DNA of 16,620 nucleotides. Source: an uncultured Peptococcaceae bacterium. GTDB lineage: Bacteria; Bacillota; Peptococcia; Peptococcales; Peptococcaceae. A program made the translations under genes and the position numbers. This document shows positions 1-8,358 of the stretch, piece after piece; the first letter of the stretch is position 1, and every line of letters starts with the position of its first letter. Location of the stretch: NCBI GenBank assembly GCA_938044045.1, contig CALIQN010000021.1, positions 1-16,620 on the forward strand, written 5' to 3'. Under the pieces are notes generated by a model. That model was not told the DNA's origin. It worked only from the letters and a program-made list of their open reading frames with translations, and did no database searches.

Positions 1-132
1 TATTGTTGTTACCACCTGGGGTACCGCCGCCATTATTGTTGTTACCACCTGGGGTACCGCCGCCATTATTGTTGTTACCACCTGGGGTGCCACCGCCATT
101 ATTGTTGTTACCACCTGGGGTGCCGCCGCCAT
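1..132 (-). repeat. 33-bp minisatellite coding for Gly/Asn-rich stalk repeats
   Basis: Four consecutive 33-bp units (1-33, 34-66, 67-99, 100-132) code in frame for the 11-residue unit GGGTPGGNNNN, and the array continues past the left edge. Units differ only at one or two silent positions (the gtacc/gtgcc and gccgcc/accgcc variants). Such Gly/Asn/Pro-rich tracts usually span the cell wall between the last folded domain and the anchor. The unit length is a multiple of three, so gain or loss of units changes stalk length without breaking the frame. Confidence 0.95.
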
Positions 133-3100
133 TATCACCAGATGTCCAAGTATTGATGATTTCATAACTACCATCATCATTTCTTTTGATTTCAGATCGG
201 TAGCCATAAATATCACGTTCTTTGACTTGGTAAGTGATGACATTTCCTGCAAAATCAAATTTTGGCAAGAATTCAAATACCTGTCTCCAATTGTTTGCAC
301 TAGTGAGCCTTGCTGTTCTAATCAGCTCAGAATCCCTGTAGATTTCAACAATTGCTTCATTGCCTGTATTGCCTACCCATGTTTTATGAACATGGATCTT
401 AATCATTTCGATGCCACCTGTTGTATCATTTGGATCGAGTGGTATCTTTGGCAATACCTCAACAGTAAACTGAATTGTATCATGATCAGTGCTTGACTGA
501 ATGTAGTCTCGTCCATCATCTGTCTGGACAGCTTGCCACTTAAAGTCATAAATTTGCGTACTACCTGATGGGCTGACTGCTTTTCCTGTAAATACGCCAT
601 TTACTGTACCCACAACAGTCAATCTCGTCCCTACAGCAGTCGTAGGATCGACTTGGAGATTTGGTATTGTGAGATCTAGGCTATCTGGTACTGCGATGAC
701 ATCATTAAAAAGATCGGCAAAGTTCGTATAGTTTTTCTTTAAAGTCATTGTCACAATGATATTTTGACCAGACTTTGTCACATTACTCACTTGGAACAAT
801 GGATTTGCTGTCAAGTTCGCAGTGACTGTATTTGGAATGATTAATCCACTTGGAATCGCTAGCTTGGTTGTAAAGGTGCTAGCGATGTTTTCAGTCAAGA
901 CTTGCTCAGGATTGCCACCATACTGTGCATTTAGAGCAGTAATCTTTTGCTTAATAGGCTCCACGAACAAACGTCCTGTATAAGCATGTGTACTACCTGC
1001 AGTCACTGGATAAACCGTAAAGTGTTCAGTTTCATTTCCGATTAAAATATCACCATACAAATTTTCTTCCGTTCTAAGTGTCGTTGGTTTATTGACTTTG
1101 ACGGTGTATTGGATAGAGCGATTATCTGTAGCAGGTTGAATAAAGTCCTTACCTGCTGGGAGCTGTTCTGCCACCCATCTAAAACCATAGACTTCAGATC
1201 TTCCAGATGGTGCTGTCGCTCTGCCAAGGAAGGTACCATCAACACTACCTTTAACAGTAAGTCTTGTAGCATCTACATTTGATCCAGAAACTGTAATATT
1301 TGGAATCTCAACATCTAAAGTATCTGGTACAGACATCACATCATTATATAAATCAGAGAAATTTGTATAGTTTTTCTTTAGATCCATAGTCACTCTTATG
1401 CTATTACCATACTTGACTACGCTAGTGATTTTAAATAAATCATTATTCGTCAAGGTAGCTGTAGCGGTATCTGGCATAATTAGTCCAGTTGGAATAATCA
1501 AAGATGTCGTAAAGGTGCTGCTAATATTCTCTGTGACAATCTGACTGGTATCACCTGTATATCGTGCTTTTAGGGCATTGATTTTATCTTTAATTGGTGC
1601 AACATAAAGCCTACCTGTATAAGTTAAGACATCACCAATATTGACATCGTGTAAGGCTGTATGCTCAGTATCTTCATCTATTAAGATGTCACCATACAAG
1701 GTCTCTGTTGCATTTAATACTGTCTGATTTAAAATCTTGACAGTGTACTGAATGGTATCATTATCACTTACAGGTTGAATAAAGTCTTTTCCATCTGGGA
1801 TTTGAATCCCTGTCCATTTAAAATCATAGAGCTGAACTTTTCCTAATGGTGAAGTTGCTTTACCTGTAAACGCACCTGTCACTGTACCTTTTGCGGTCAA
1901 CTGGGTACCATGTGCATTTGTATTTTCTACTGTAATACCAGGTATATCTACATTCAAACTGTCTGGTACGGCAATCACATCATTAAAAAGATCAGCAAAA
2001 TTACCATAATTTTTCTTTAAAGACATGATGATTTTAACATCATTACCATTTTTGACCACGCTATCAATTTTAAAAAGATCATTGTCTGTCAAAGTCGCTG
2101 TGACACTATTAGGTAAGGTCAAGCCATTTGGAACGGTCAAAGTCGTGGTAAAGCTACTTTTAATATCTGCTGTAACAATTTGGCTACCATCGCCAGAATA
2201 AGTGGCTTTTAGTCCATTAATCTTATCTTTAATTGGCGCAATATAGAGCCTACCAGTGTAGGTAAAACTATCACCAACATTGACATCATGTAAAGCTGTA
2301 TGCTCAGTATCTTCTCCGATTAGAATATCGCCATACAAGTTTTCATTGGAACTGATTACTGTCGGTCTTTCAACAGTGTATACCGGATACTCAATTGAAA
2401 CTTCATCATCAATATTTTGGATAAAACTTTTGCCTTCTGGAAGTTGTATTGCCTTCCATTTAAAATTATAAAGTTCAGACTTTCCGGATGGTGCTGTCGC
2501 TTTCCCTGTAAAGGTACCATCAACAGTGCCTACAACGTTATAAAATCTACCAGGTGTAACCGAAGCATCTACAATGACACCACCTATATTCATATTTAAA
2601 ATATCTGGTACAGCGTTAACATCATTATATAATGCATCGAAGTTTGCATAATTTTTCTTGAGTGACATGGTCACAGTGACAATATTGCCATTTTTAACTG
2701 TGCTATCAATTTTAAACACATCATTATCAGTCAAAGTCGCTGTCACATTATCATCAATCGTTAGCCCATTTCCCACATTTAGGGTAGCAACAAATTGGCT
2801 TGCAATATCCTCAGTCGTAATCTGAGTGATGTCACCAGTATATCTTGCCCTTAAAGCATTAATTTTATCTTTAATTGGAGAAATATAAAGTCTACCTGTG
2901 AAGGTTAGCACATCCTCTGGATAAACCCTGTAACCATCGTCATGACCTGTATCTTCTCCAATCAAAAGGTCGCCATAGATGGTTTCCTCACTTGCCAATA
3001 CTGTACGATTTGCTACCTTGATAGTGTATTGAATCGTTGTATCATCAGATGCATCTTGAATGACATCCTTACCATTTGGCGTTTGAACAGCTGTCCACTG

Positions 3101-6043
3101 CATATCATAAAGCTGACGATCACCCGTTGCCGTGGTCACTTTGCCACTAAAAGTACCTGTCACAGTACCCTTGGTCGTCAATTGTGCCATATCTGCTACT
3201 GTATTAGAAACGCTAACATTAGGTACTGCAATCTCAAGACTATCCGGCAGTGCAGTGACGTCAGTTAAAAGATCAGCAAAGTTTGCATAATTTTTTTTCA
3301 AAGCCATCGTCACTGTCACTTGATTGCCAGTTTTTTCAGTATTGGTAATTTCAAAAAGATCATTGTTGGTCAAAGTTGCCGTTACTGTATTTGGCAAAGT
3401 TAAACCACTAGGGAAAATCAAAACCGTTTTAAATTTACTTTGGATATTTTCAGTAGGAATCGTATTTGGTGCACCACCAAGCTGAGTACTCGTTGTCTGA
3501 ATTTGGTCTTTAAACGGACGAAGATTAAATCGACTCGTAAACTCAAGGACATCACCTGCATTGACATCTTTCACTGCAGTGTGTTCAGTGTCTCCTCCTA
3601 TGAGGATGTCCCCTTCAAGTGTACCAGTATGAGTGATGGTCTGCTGAGTATTCCATTTTGCTTTAACCGTCATATCGGCTGTAACAAGAGTGCCTAAAGT
3701 AAAGGGTTGTTCTGCGCCACTAGCATCAGTATAGTACCAACCAACAAAAGTCAAGCCTGTGTTTGTATTGGTTGGATCTGCTGGAATGCCATTGCCTTCA
3801 AGCAAATCCAACGTATTACCACGAACAGTCTTTCTGCTCTTTGTGGTATTTGTCCCATCTGCAAAGGCACCTGTAGCAGAATTAACATCAAAGACTACTT
3901 TATTAGTCGGTGCAAAGATGTGTTTTTTACCATCACTAGAAGCATTTGCAACAGTATAGGTATAAGTGTTGCCTAGACTATTTAAAACTGTCACTTGAGT
4001 CAATGCAGGATCAGCCAAAGTAACATAGTCTAATTTTTCATTTCCATTTGCCGTACCATTGGTTGGAATCGCCGCACCACCCTGATAATCTTCTGCATGC
4101 TTGATAAGGAAAGAACCACCCACAACAACATAGTTGTCTGGTCTTTGTCCAAGACCATTGTCTGCATTTCTTGTGCCAGGGGTCTCAACTAAACTATTGT
4201 TTGTGATTGTGATCTTACCATTATTTTGAGCGCCATATAACGCACCATTATTTCTACCATCACCTTTGATAGTCGTATTGCTTAATGTGATGTCACCAGT
4301 GTTAACATTAAATCCACCTGTACCACCATTTCTAAAATCTAGGGTAGAATTTTCAATGGTCATTGCAGTTGCTGCATTGTTAAGACCGATAGAAAGCCCA
4401 GCATTTGAACCATAATCTAACTGGATGGTCGAGCCACTAATCACAGCGCCATTACCTTGAAAGGCAATCCCTGTTGAACCATAACGTATAAAGCCCCATC
4501 TTAGACCAGGGTCTTTCATTTCAAGGAAAGAATCAATAATCGATCCATCCTGTACATAGTAGCCTTGGCCAAAGCCAGAAAGGGTCATAGAAACATTTCT
4601 AAGATTTAATGGACTAGCATCTTTCCAAGTCCATGTTTGGGAAGTGACTTCAATCGTTGCATTTTCAAAAGTAGCATTGCCAGAATAGAAGTTGGTTTCA
4701 GCCTTGTCATTGGCTTTGATGATGACACTGTCACGTCCAGTGCTACCTTTGACACTCCCTTGGATATTGATACCACGAGTCGTTGATTTATTGTTGGTAA
4801 AAATATATGTCCCATCGTTGATCTCAGCACCGCTTGCAACGGTGAGTGCTGTTCTAAATTCACTCATCGTGAGAGTGCTGCCATTACTCGCACGGAGCTT
4901 ACTACCACTTGCAAGTGTAATCCCATCAATATTGTTATTACCAACCATAGTAGTATCGCCAGCAATGTCCAAGGTGATATTTTTAGTAATTTCAGCACCT
5001 GTTGCTGCTGTGCCATTTTCACCAAATTTCCCTTGAATGTGAATGGTTGCACCATTGCTAGCAGCATTGACTGCATCATTGATGGTGTTATAGGTTGTTG
5101 ATGTATCATTATCTATCCAGATTTTGCCATCTGTAGTCGCTGCCGGTGTACTAACAATGGCGTAAATAGAAAAGTCAGCAGCCTGCACTTGAACTGCACC
5201 AGTAGCATCATCGACATTGGTCACAGTGACCGCTTCAGCTTGAGCTGTCTCATTTTCAAGGTGGAAAGCAGAGACTGTTTTGTCTTCTCCGATGGCCACA
5301 TTTTGGAAGGTCACTGAAATTGCCTTTTTAGGTTCGATATGATGCTCATCATCTTTGTAAAAGTCAAAATCATAAGCAACAACATCAGCAGCACTAAGGT
5401 CTTCAACTGTCGAAGCATTCTTAATCGCATCAACAATCTTTTCAGAAGCTACCTTTTCGATATTGACTTGTACCCCTTCTGGAAAAGCACCTTCTGGTGC
5501 ATCAATCTTAATCGCCACTATACCATCAGGCGCAGTATAAGTATAAGAATAGGCTGGTGTTAGGGCCTCTTGGTTTTCTGTTTGTGTTGCTTCATCTTCT
5601 ATCTTGGTAACAGAAGCAGCACCCTCAGCAGTCAACCCAGCATCTAATGAACGATCAGTGCCTTCATTTTGATTAGGTACAGCTGTATCCATACCATTAG
5701 CAGGAGCAGCTACCACACCTTGCTGTGTATCAGTAACAGCTACACTAGGGCTAGCCTGAGCTACACCTGTGTTATCTGTAGGTGCGACTTGCTCTGTATT
5801 GGCCACAACTGCTTCATTTGTCTCTACTGTAGCAGGCTCAACGCTCGTTTCTATCGTTGTGTCAGTTCCCCCTGGGGAGAAAGCCTCAGTTGAAACATTT
5901 GTACCATCCCCTCCTGCCTCGCTAACCATGGCAACATCATCTGCCATCATTTCTGCATAAGTAGGAACAATACTTTGTGGAACAAGGTTTAACATAATTA
6001 TGACTGCCAATGCTTTGGCAAATAAACCTTTACGCTTCATCAT
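1..6043 (-). CDS. Large mosaic cell-surface adhesin, C-terminus beyond the window
   Basis: Reading from 6043 the frame stays open to the left edge (about 2014 codons). I checked the frame at many points and saw no stop. An AAGGAG site at 6048-6053 precedes two adjacent ATGs (6043, 6040); the second has the better spacing. Residues 1-31 form a signal peptide (MMKRKG, hydrophobic core, probable cleavage after TYA). Residues 32-165 are an acidic Thr/Ala/Val-rich linker. Residues 167-295 form a beta domain ending in FSIYAIV, common at the start of Firmicute adhesins. Residues 305-620 look like a parallel beta-helix, with repeated short NxTI/GxxI strands. Residues 713-796 are an InlB-type (Flg_new) repeat (FVGWYYTD, AKW). 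Residues 803-1868 hold five tandem 213-214-residue repeats. Residues 1880-1966 are CnaB-like (KTWVG, ITYQVKE, IINTW), followed by Gly/Asn repeats. The protein is probably exported and sortase-anchored, acting in adhesion; the anchor motif is not visible and the ligand is unknown. Confidence 0.93.
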   Translation of the reverse strand, partial: MMKRKGLFAKALAVIIMLNLVPQSIVPTYAEMMADDVAMVSEAGGDGTNVSTEAFSPGGTDTTIETSVEPATVETNEAVVANTEQVAPTDNTGVAQASPSVAVTDTQQGVVAAPANGMDTAVPNQNEGTDRSLDAGLTAEGAASVTKIEDEATQTENQEALTPAYSYTYTAPDGIVAIKIDAPEGAFPEGVQVNIEKVASEKIVDAIKNASTVEDLSAADVVAYDFDFYKDDEHHIEPKKAISVTFQNVAIGEDKTVSAFHLENETAQAEAVTVTNVDDATGAVQVQAADFSIYAIVSTPAATTDGKIWIDNDTSTTYNTINDAVNAASNGATIHIQGKFGENGTAATGAEITKNITLDIAGDTTMVGNNNIDGITLASGSKLRASNGSTLTMSEFRTALTVASGAEINDGTYIFTNNKSTTRGINIQGSVKGSTGRDSVIIKANDKAETNFYSGNATFENATIEVTSQTWTWKDASPLNLRNVSMTLSGFGQGYYVQDGSIIDSFLEMKDPGLRWGFIRYGSTGIAFQGNGAVISGSTIQLDYGSNAGLSIGLNNAATAMTIENSTLDFRNGGTGGFNVNTGDITLSNTTIKGDGRNNGALYGAQNNGKITITNNSLVETPGTRNADNGLGQRPDNYVVVGGSFLIKHAEDYQGGAAIPTNGTANGNEKLDYVTLADPALTQVTVLNSLGNTYTYTVANASSDGKKHIFAPTNKVVFDVNSATGAFADGTNTTKSRKTVRGNTLDLLEGNGIPADPTNTNTGLTFVGWYYTDASGAEQPFTLGTLVTADMTVKAKWNTQQTITHTGTLEGDILIGGDTEHTAVKDVNAGDVLEFTSRFNLRPFKDQIQTTSTQLGGAPNTIPTENIQSKFKTVLIFPSGLTLPNTVTATLTNNDLFEITNTEKTGNQVTVTMALKKNYANFADLLTDVTALPDSLEIAVPNVSVSNTVADMAQLTTKGTVTGTFSGKVTTATGDRQLYDMQWTAVQTPNGKDVIQDASDDTTIQYTIKVANRTVLASEETIYGDLLIGEDTGHDDGYRVYPEDVLTFTGRLYISPIKDKINALRARYTGDITQITTEDIASQFVATLNVGNGLTIDDNVTATLTDNDVFKIDSTVKNGNIVTVTMSLKKNYANFDALYNDVNAVPDILNMNIGGVIVDASVTPGRFYNVVGTVDGTFTGKATAPSGKSELYNFKWKAIQLPEGKSFIQNIDDEVSIEYPVYTVERPTVISSNENLYGDILIGEDTEHTALHDVNVGDSFTYTGRLYIAPIKDKINGLKATYSGDGSQIVTADIKSSFTTTLTVPNGLTLPNSVTATLTDNDLFKIDSVVKNGNDVKIIMSLKKNYGNFADLFNDVIAVPDSLNVDIPGITVENTNAHGTQLTAKGTVTGAFTGKATSPLGKVQLYDFKWTGIQIPDGKDFIQPVSDNDTIQYTVKILNQTVLNATETLYGDILIDEDTEHTALHDVNIGDVLTYTGRLYVAPIKDKINALKARYTGDTSQIVTENISSTFTTSLIIPTGLIMPDTATATLTNNDLFKITSVVKYGNSIRVTMDLKKNYTNFSDLYNDVMSVPDTLDVEIPNITVSGSNVDATRLTVKGSVDGTFLGRATAPSGRSEVYGFRWVAEQLPAGKDFIQPATDNRSIQYTVKVNKPTTLRTEENLYGDILIGNETEHFTVYPVTAGSTHAYTGRLFVEPIKQKITALNAQYGGNPEQVLTENIASTFTTKLAIPSGLIIPNTVTANLTANPLFQVSNVTKSGQNIIVTMTLKKNYTNFADLFNDVIAVPDSLDLTIPNLQVDPTTAVGTRLTVVGTVNGVFTGKAVSPSGSTQIYDFKWQAVQTDDGRDYIQSSTDHDTIQFTVEVLPKIPLDPNDTTGGIEMIKIHVHKTWVGNTGNEAIVEIYRDSELIRTARLTSANNWRQVFEFLPKFDFAGNVITYQVKERDIYGYRSEIKRNDDGSYEIINTWTSGDNGGGTPGGNNNNGGGTPGGNNNNGGGTPGGNNNNGGGTPGGNNN
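443..3640 (-). repeat. Five tandem 213-214-residue domain repeats in the adhesin
   Basis: The motif YGDILIGEDTEH recurs with its first codon ending at 3616 (here LEGDILIGGD), 2977, 2335, 1696 and 1057. The spacings are 639, 642, 639 and 639 bp. Each unit carries in order: YGDILI, a TGRLY(I/V)xPIKDKI segment (the first unit has a variant), a TATLTxNDLFKI segment, LKKNYxNFxDLxNDV, VPDSL, GTVxGTFxGKAT and a QLYDFKW...FIQ ending. Units 3 and 4 share long stretches of nearly identical DNA, while unit 1 is the most divergent. I do not recognise the domain; it looks beta-rich with an alternating plan. Boundaries are approximate. Confidence 0.9.
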
Positions 6044-6059
6044 CTCTCTCCTTAAAAAA

Positions 6060-6077
6060 TTAAGATTAGCATCTTAA
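6060..6077 (-). promoter_or_regulatory. Hairpin with T run just before the adhesin ribosome site
   Basis: A perfect 7-bp inverted repeat (TTAAGAT, loop of four, ATCTTAA) is followed on the minus strand by six T and then directly by the AAGGAG site of the adhesin gene. The shape resembles a weak AT-rich terminator or a mRNA-stabilising stem. It may tune expression in the leader, but the stem contains only one or two G-C pairs, so its effect is uncertain. Confidence 0.35.
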
Positions 6078-6280
6078 ACCCATCAGTCTCTCAATGCTTT
6101 TTTCTACTACCAACATAAAATGACACTGCTATACTTGTATCCTTACCAACACTAATCCTCCCCTTTTCCTTGACAAAAAGATAGAAATTAGAATCCCAGT
6201 AACGTTTGTATGTATCAAAGTAAAGCTCATATACTACTGCCTTGTGAATATATTACCAGCGTAATCATATTGGAGTCTGA

Positions 6281-6309
6281 ATTATAAACGAATGTTATCC
6301 TCTTTTCAA
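6281..6309 (-). promoter_or_regulatory. Promoter of the adhesin gene (sigma-A type)
   Basis: On the minus strand TTGAAA (6309-6304) and a perfect TATAAT (6286-6281) are separated by 17 bp. Transcription would start near 6274 and leave an untranslated leader of about 230 nt before the ATG at 6043. Apart from this promoter and the hairpin at 6060-6077, I see nothing recognisable in the 300-bp gap between the adhesin gene and the small gene upstream, and no known riboswitch. Confidence 0.65.
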
Positions 6310-6343
6310 GGTAATATAAGTTACAATAGCGCTCTAGCACCCC

Positions 6344-6751
6344 CTATAGCCACGTCAAATTATTAACATTTTTCAATATCAAAGTTTTTCCATCATCATC
6401 ATTTTGTAATTCAACCCCTACTGTTTTTATAATGATATGATTATACCAATGACCTAAATTGGCATATTCTCCCGTATGAATGTTAATCAGCACACTTGTA
6501 ATCGGAGACCAAGTACCTTTTTTAACCATTTCTGCCAGTAAATAATAGGCATCTAAAAAGACCAAATTCCTACCATAAAGCCAAAAGGGAAGTACCTTAT
6601 CCAATAATGGTAGTCTTGCAGAAAAAATCCCATCACCATGTGGCGGTTCTGTTTCATAGGTTAAGTCTATCTCACTGCCATAATAGGCAATTGTTGTGTT
6701 TTCGTAACCAATATTTATCACTTTGCCTTCTTCTGCAATATAAAATGTCAT
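6344..6751 (-). CDS. Uncharacterised 135-aa protein
   Basis: This small soluble protein has no signal peptide or membrane segment and belongs to no family I recognise. Its sequence is mixed alpha/beta with a His/aromatic-rich C-terminal half (GHWYNHII) and an internal hydrophobic patch (LPFWLYGRNLVFLDAYYLL). It starts with MTFYIAEEGK behind a modest AAGAAG site. It sits 33 bp downstream of the hairpin terminator that closes the eight-gene cluster, and I found no convincing promoter of its own, so it may depend on read-through. It could be a further cluster member, for example an immunity-type protein, but that is inference from its position and size. Confidence 0.82.
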   Translation of the reverse strand: MTFYIAEEGKVINIGYENTTIAYYGSEIDLTYETEPPHGDGIFSARLPLLDKVLPFWLYGRNLVFLDAYYLLAEMVKKGTWSPITSVLINIHTGEYANLGHWYNHIIIKTVGVELQNDDDGKTLILKNVNNLTWL

Positions 6752-6780
6752 TTTTCTTCTTAGCCCCCTTATTCTTCTAT

Positions 6781-6836
6781 CTTAAAATGACGTCTATTAC
6801 TTGGTAAAATCACTAAGCAATAGACGTCATTTTTTT
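6781..6836 (-). terminator. Strong hairpin terminator after the eight-gene cluster
   Basis: A perfect 15-bp inverted repeat (arms 6784-6798 and 6819-6833, sequence AAAATGACGTCTATT and its complement) has a partly paired 20-nt loop (CTTGG facing CTAAG with wobble). On the minus strand it is preceded by seven A and followed by TTTTAAG; on the plus strand seven T follow. It can work in both directions. It lies 55 bp beyond the stop of the last cluster gene (6892). Confidence 0.75.
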
Positions 6837-6891
6837 GACACTATTAATATAATTATGATATCGCTGATAGCTCTTAAATTACTGTTCTAGC

Positions 6892-7440
6892 TTATAAAAC
6901 AAAGGGCAGGATACTCCCCAAACCAATCATGGCTGACCCTAATATTATCGCCAAGATACCGCCTATCATTAGGTAGCTAGAGCTATCCTCACGCACTTGA
7001 ATCGAGAATAAACTATAATCTACAGGCTGCTTAATTATTGTATTGGCAATAGTACCTTCTATTCTATCTCTCAAGCCACTTTCACCCGTCAAGGAAATAC
7101 TATAGGTACCTGCCTCTGCCCAAAATGAATAAAGCTTCATTCTTGCCATCTTAACCCCAGTTACCGTCGTACGCATAAGGCTTGCTGACAAAGGAATCCT
7201 CTGCTTGGTTTCTTGATTGATAAGACTAAGACCAAATTCGCCCAGTGGTGCCTTCCTAAACTGTTGTCCACTAAGCCATAACCCATAATTTCCCTCATGG
7301 GAGAGGGTAAAAACACCCTCTTTTTCAAGAAAAGGCAGTTCGTAGATGATTTCAGTTTTAGCAAAACGAATGGTATGCTTAATCCCTAAACTCAGTAGAA
7401 TGACACCTATTGGTATCAATAATAAAAATAAGTCTGTCAT
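6892..7440 (-). CDS. Two-helix membrane protein with extracytoplasmic domain, unknown
   Basis: Starting from the ATG at 7440, which has a GGAG site 7 nt upstream, the product has 182 residues. An upstream in-frame start at 7503 lacks such a site. A hydrophobic helix spans residues 2-19 (LFLLLIPIGVILLSL) and a second spans residues 156-179 (YLMIGGILAIILGSAMIGLG). Between them lie about 135 residues of beta-rich character (GVFTLSHEGNYGLWLSGQQF; AEAGTYSISLTGE) that suggest an Ig-like or jelly-roll fold outside the membrane. It is the last gene before the terminator at 6836 and probably the end of the operon. The family is not recognised. Its topology resembles that of the larger DKNYY membrane protein upstream, which hints at a shared envelope role. 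Confidence 0.88.
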   Translation of the reverse strand: MTDLFLLLIPIGVILLSLGIKHTIRFAKTEIIYELPFLEKEGVFTLSHEGNYGLWLSGQQFRKAPLGEFGLSLINQETKQRIPLSASLMRTTVTGVKMARMKLYSFWAEAGTYSISLTGESGLRDRIEGTIANTIIKQPVDYSLFSIQVREDSSSYLMIGGILAIILGSAMIGLGSILPFVL

Positions 7441-7523
7441 GTTTTCTCTCCATATGTTCTGAATTTTATCCTGCAAATATAGTTGTAAAAAACGTACTCG
7501 CATCTCAACAGCAATTTTCTATT

Positions 7524-8336
7524 TCACATTTCTTCAGCAGGTGCTATCCTATGCAAGAGTGTTCTTGCATAGGCTTTAGCGCGCTCAAAATCTTCCTTAG
7601 TGAGAATCATCAGCACATAGCTATCGGAGCCAGTATCCATGGCTGTCAAAACATGGTCTGTCCATAGAGTATTCACGACTTCGCTCCATTTATAAATGCC
7701 TTCGTTCTCATCTAGACTGGCTTCGTCTATTTCCAAGGTTAAATCTGTATCCAATTTCTTAAGGGCAAAAATAAAATCCTCTTTTTCAGTTTTCCAATCC
7801 AGCTCTACTGCCCTTTTTTTATACAATAGGACTTCATAAAGGCTAAACCATGCTTTTTCGATGGCCTCTAGCGTTTTGGGCTGTACTTTTTTTAGAAAAA
7901 TTTTTGTATACTTTTCATCCCTTATCAAAAGTTCGGATAGTTCAGCAAAGGTAGTCTGCAACTTTTCATTATCACTTTCTAAAACTTCTGTATAGGTTTG
8001 TCCTTCTGGAAGTAGTGATTTTTTGACAAATAATCGCATCATCTGCACAGTCTCATCGTAGCTTAAATCAGAAATACAATAGGTTTTGCCATCGATTTTT
8101 AGATAGAGATCGACCAAATCGTCACTTCTGCCAACAACAGCCTTCATAGCGGTACACCCTTTTATAGCCTGTGGTGGGCGTATTTCTGTGTACATCATAT
8201 AACCATCTCGCATGGCTTTAAGTGAGTTATCAATACCCACAATGTGAAAACCATGATGATTGGAAAGAGGGCTTTTCATGTACCATTCTTCATAGGTGTT
8301 AAATAGAATTCTCTGAATGAAATTATAGAAACTCAT
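7524..8336 (-). CDS. Uncharacterised protein with DUF6630-like C-terminal domain
   Basis: The start is placed at the second of two ATGs (8339, 8336), with GGGGG six nt upstream, giving 270 residues; a longer frame from 8390 would overlap the gene before it. The N-terminal half (about 1-110) carries HHGFHIVGID, a TEIRPPQAIKGC segment and KTYCISDLSYDETVQMM, a block I cannot name. The C-terminal part (about 165-265) has the pattern ELDWKTEKEDFIFAL, a DENEGIYKWSEVV segment and DTGSDSYVLMIL, which matches my memory of DUF6630 domains. No signal peptide or membrane helix is seen, so it is probably cytoplasmic. It lies 22 bp after the previous gene, inside the cluster. The function of DUF6630 is unknown to me. 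Confidence 0.88.
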   Translation of the reverse strand: MSFYNFIQRILFNTYEEWYMKSPLSNHHGFHIVGIDNSLKAMRDGYMMYTEIRPPQAIKGCTAMKAVVGRSDDLVDLYLKIDGKTYCISDLSYDETVQMMRLFVKKSLLPEGQTYTEVLESDNEKLQTTFAELSELLIRDEKYTKIFLKKVQPKTLEAIEKAWFSLYEVLLYKKRAVELDWKTEKEDFIFALKKLDTDLTLEIDEASLDENEGIYKWSEVVNTLWTDHVLTAMDTGSDSYVLMILTKEDFERAKAYARTLLHRIAPAEEM

Positions 8337-8358
8337 CATATTCCCCCAATAATCATTT

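Noticed and set aside
1..132. CRISPR-like regular repeats
   Set aside because: The units are directly adjacent without spacers and code in frame for GGGTPGGNNNN.
4606..5109. Two adjacent minus-strand frames (4606-4863, 4864-5109) that might indicate a frameshift in the adhesin
   Set aside because: They are in a different frame from the adhesin. The adhesin frame itself stays open and sensible through this region (for example TMSEFRTALTV around 4865).
227..5960. Many plus-strand open frames of 60-110 codons opposite the adhesin gene
   Set aside because: They lie antisense to one continuous minus-strand frame with clear domains and lack consistent ribosome sites. Their products are Cys/Ile/Ser-rich low-quality sequences.
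6835..6859. TTGACA on the plus strand after the hairpin, followed by TATGAT
   Set aside because: The spacing is only 13 bp and there is no plus-strand gene downstream.
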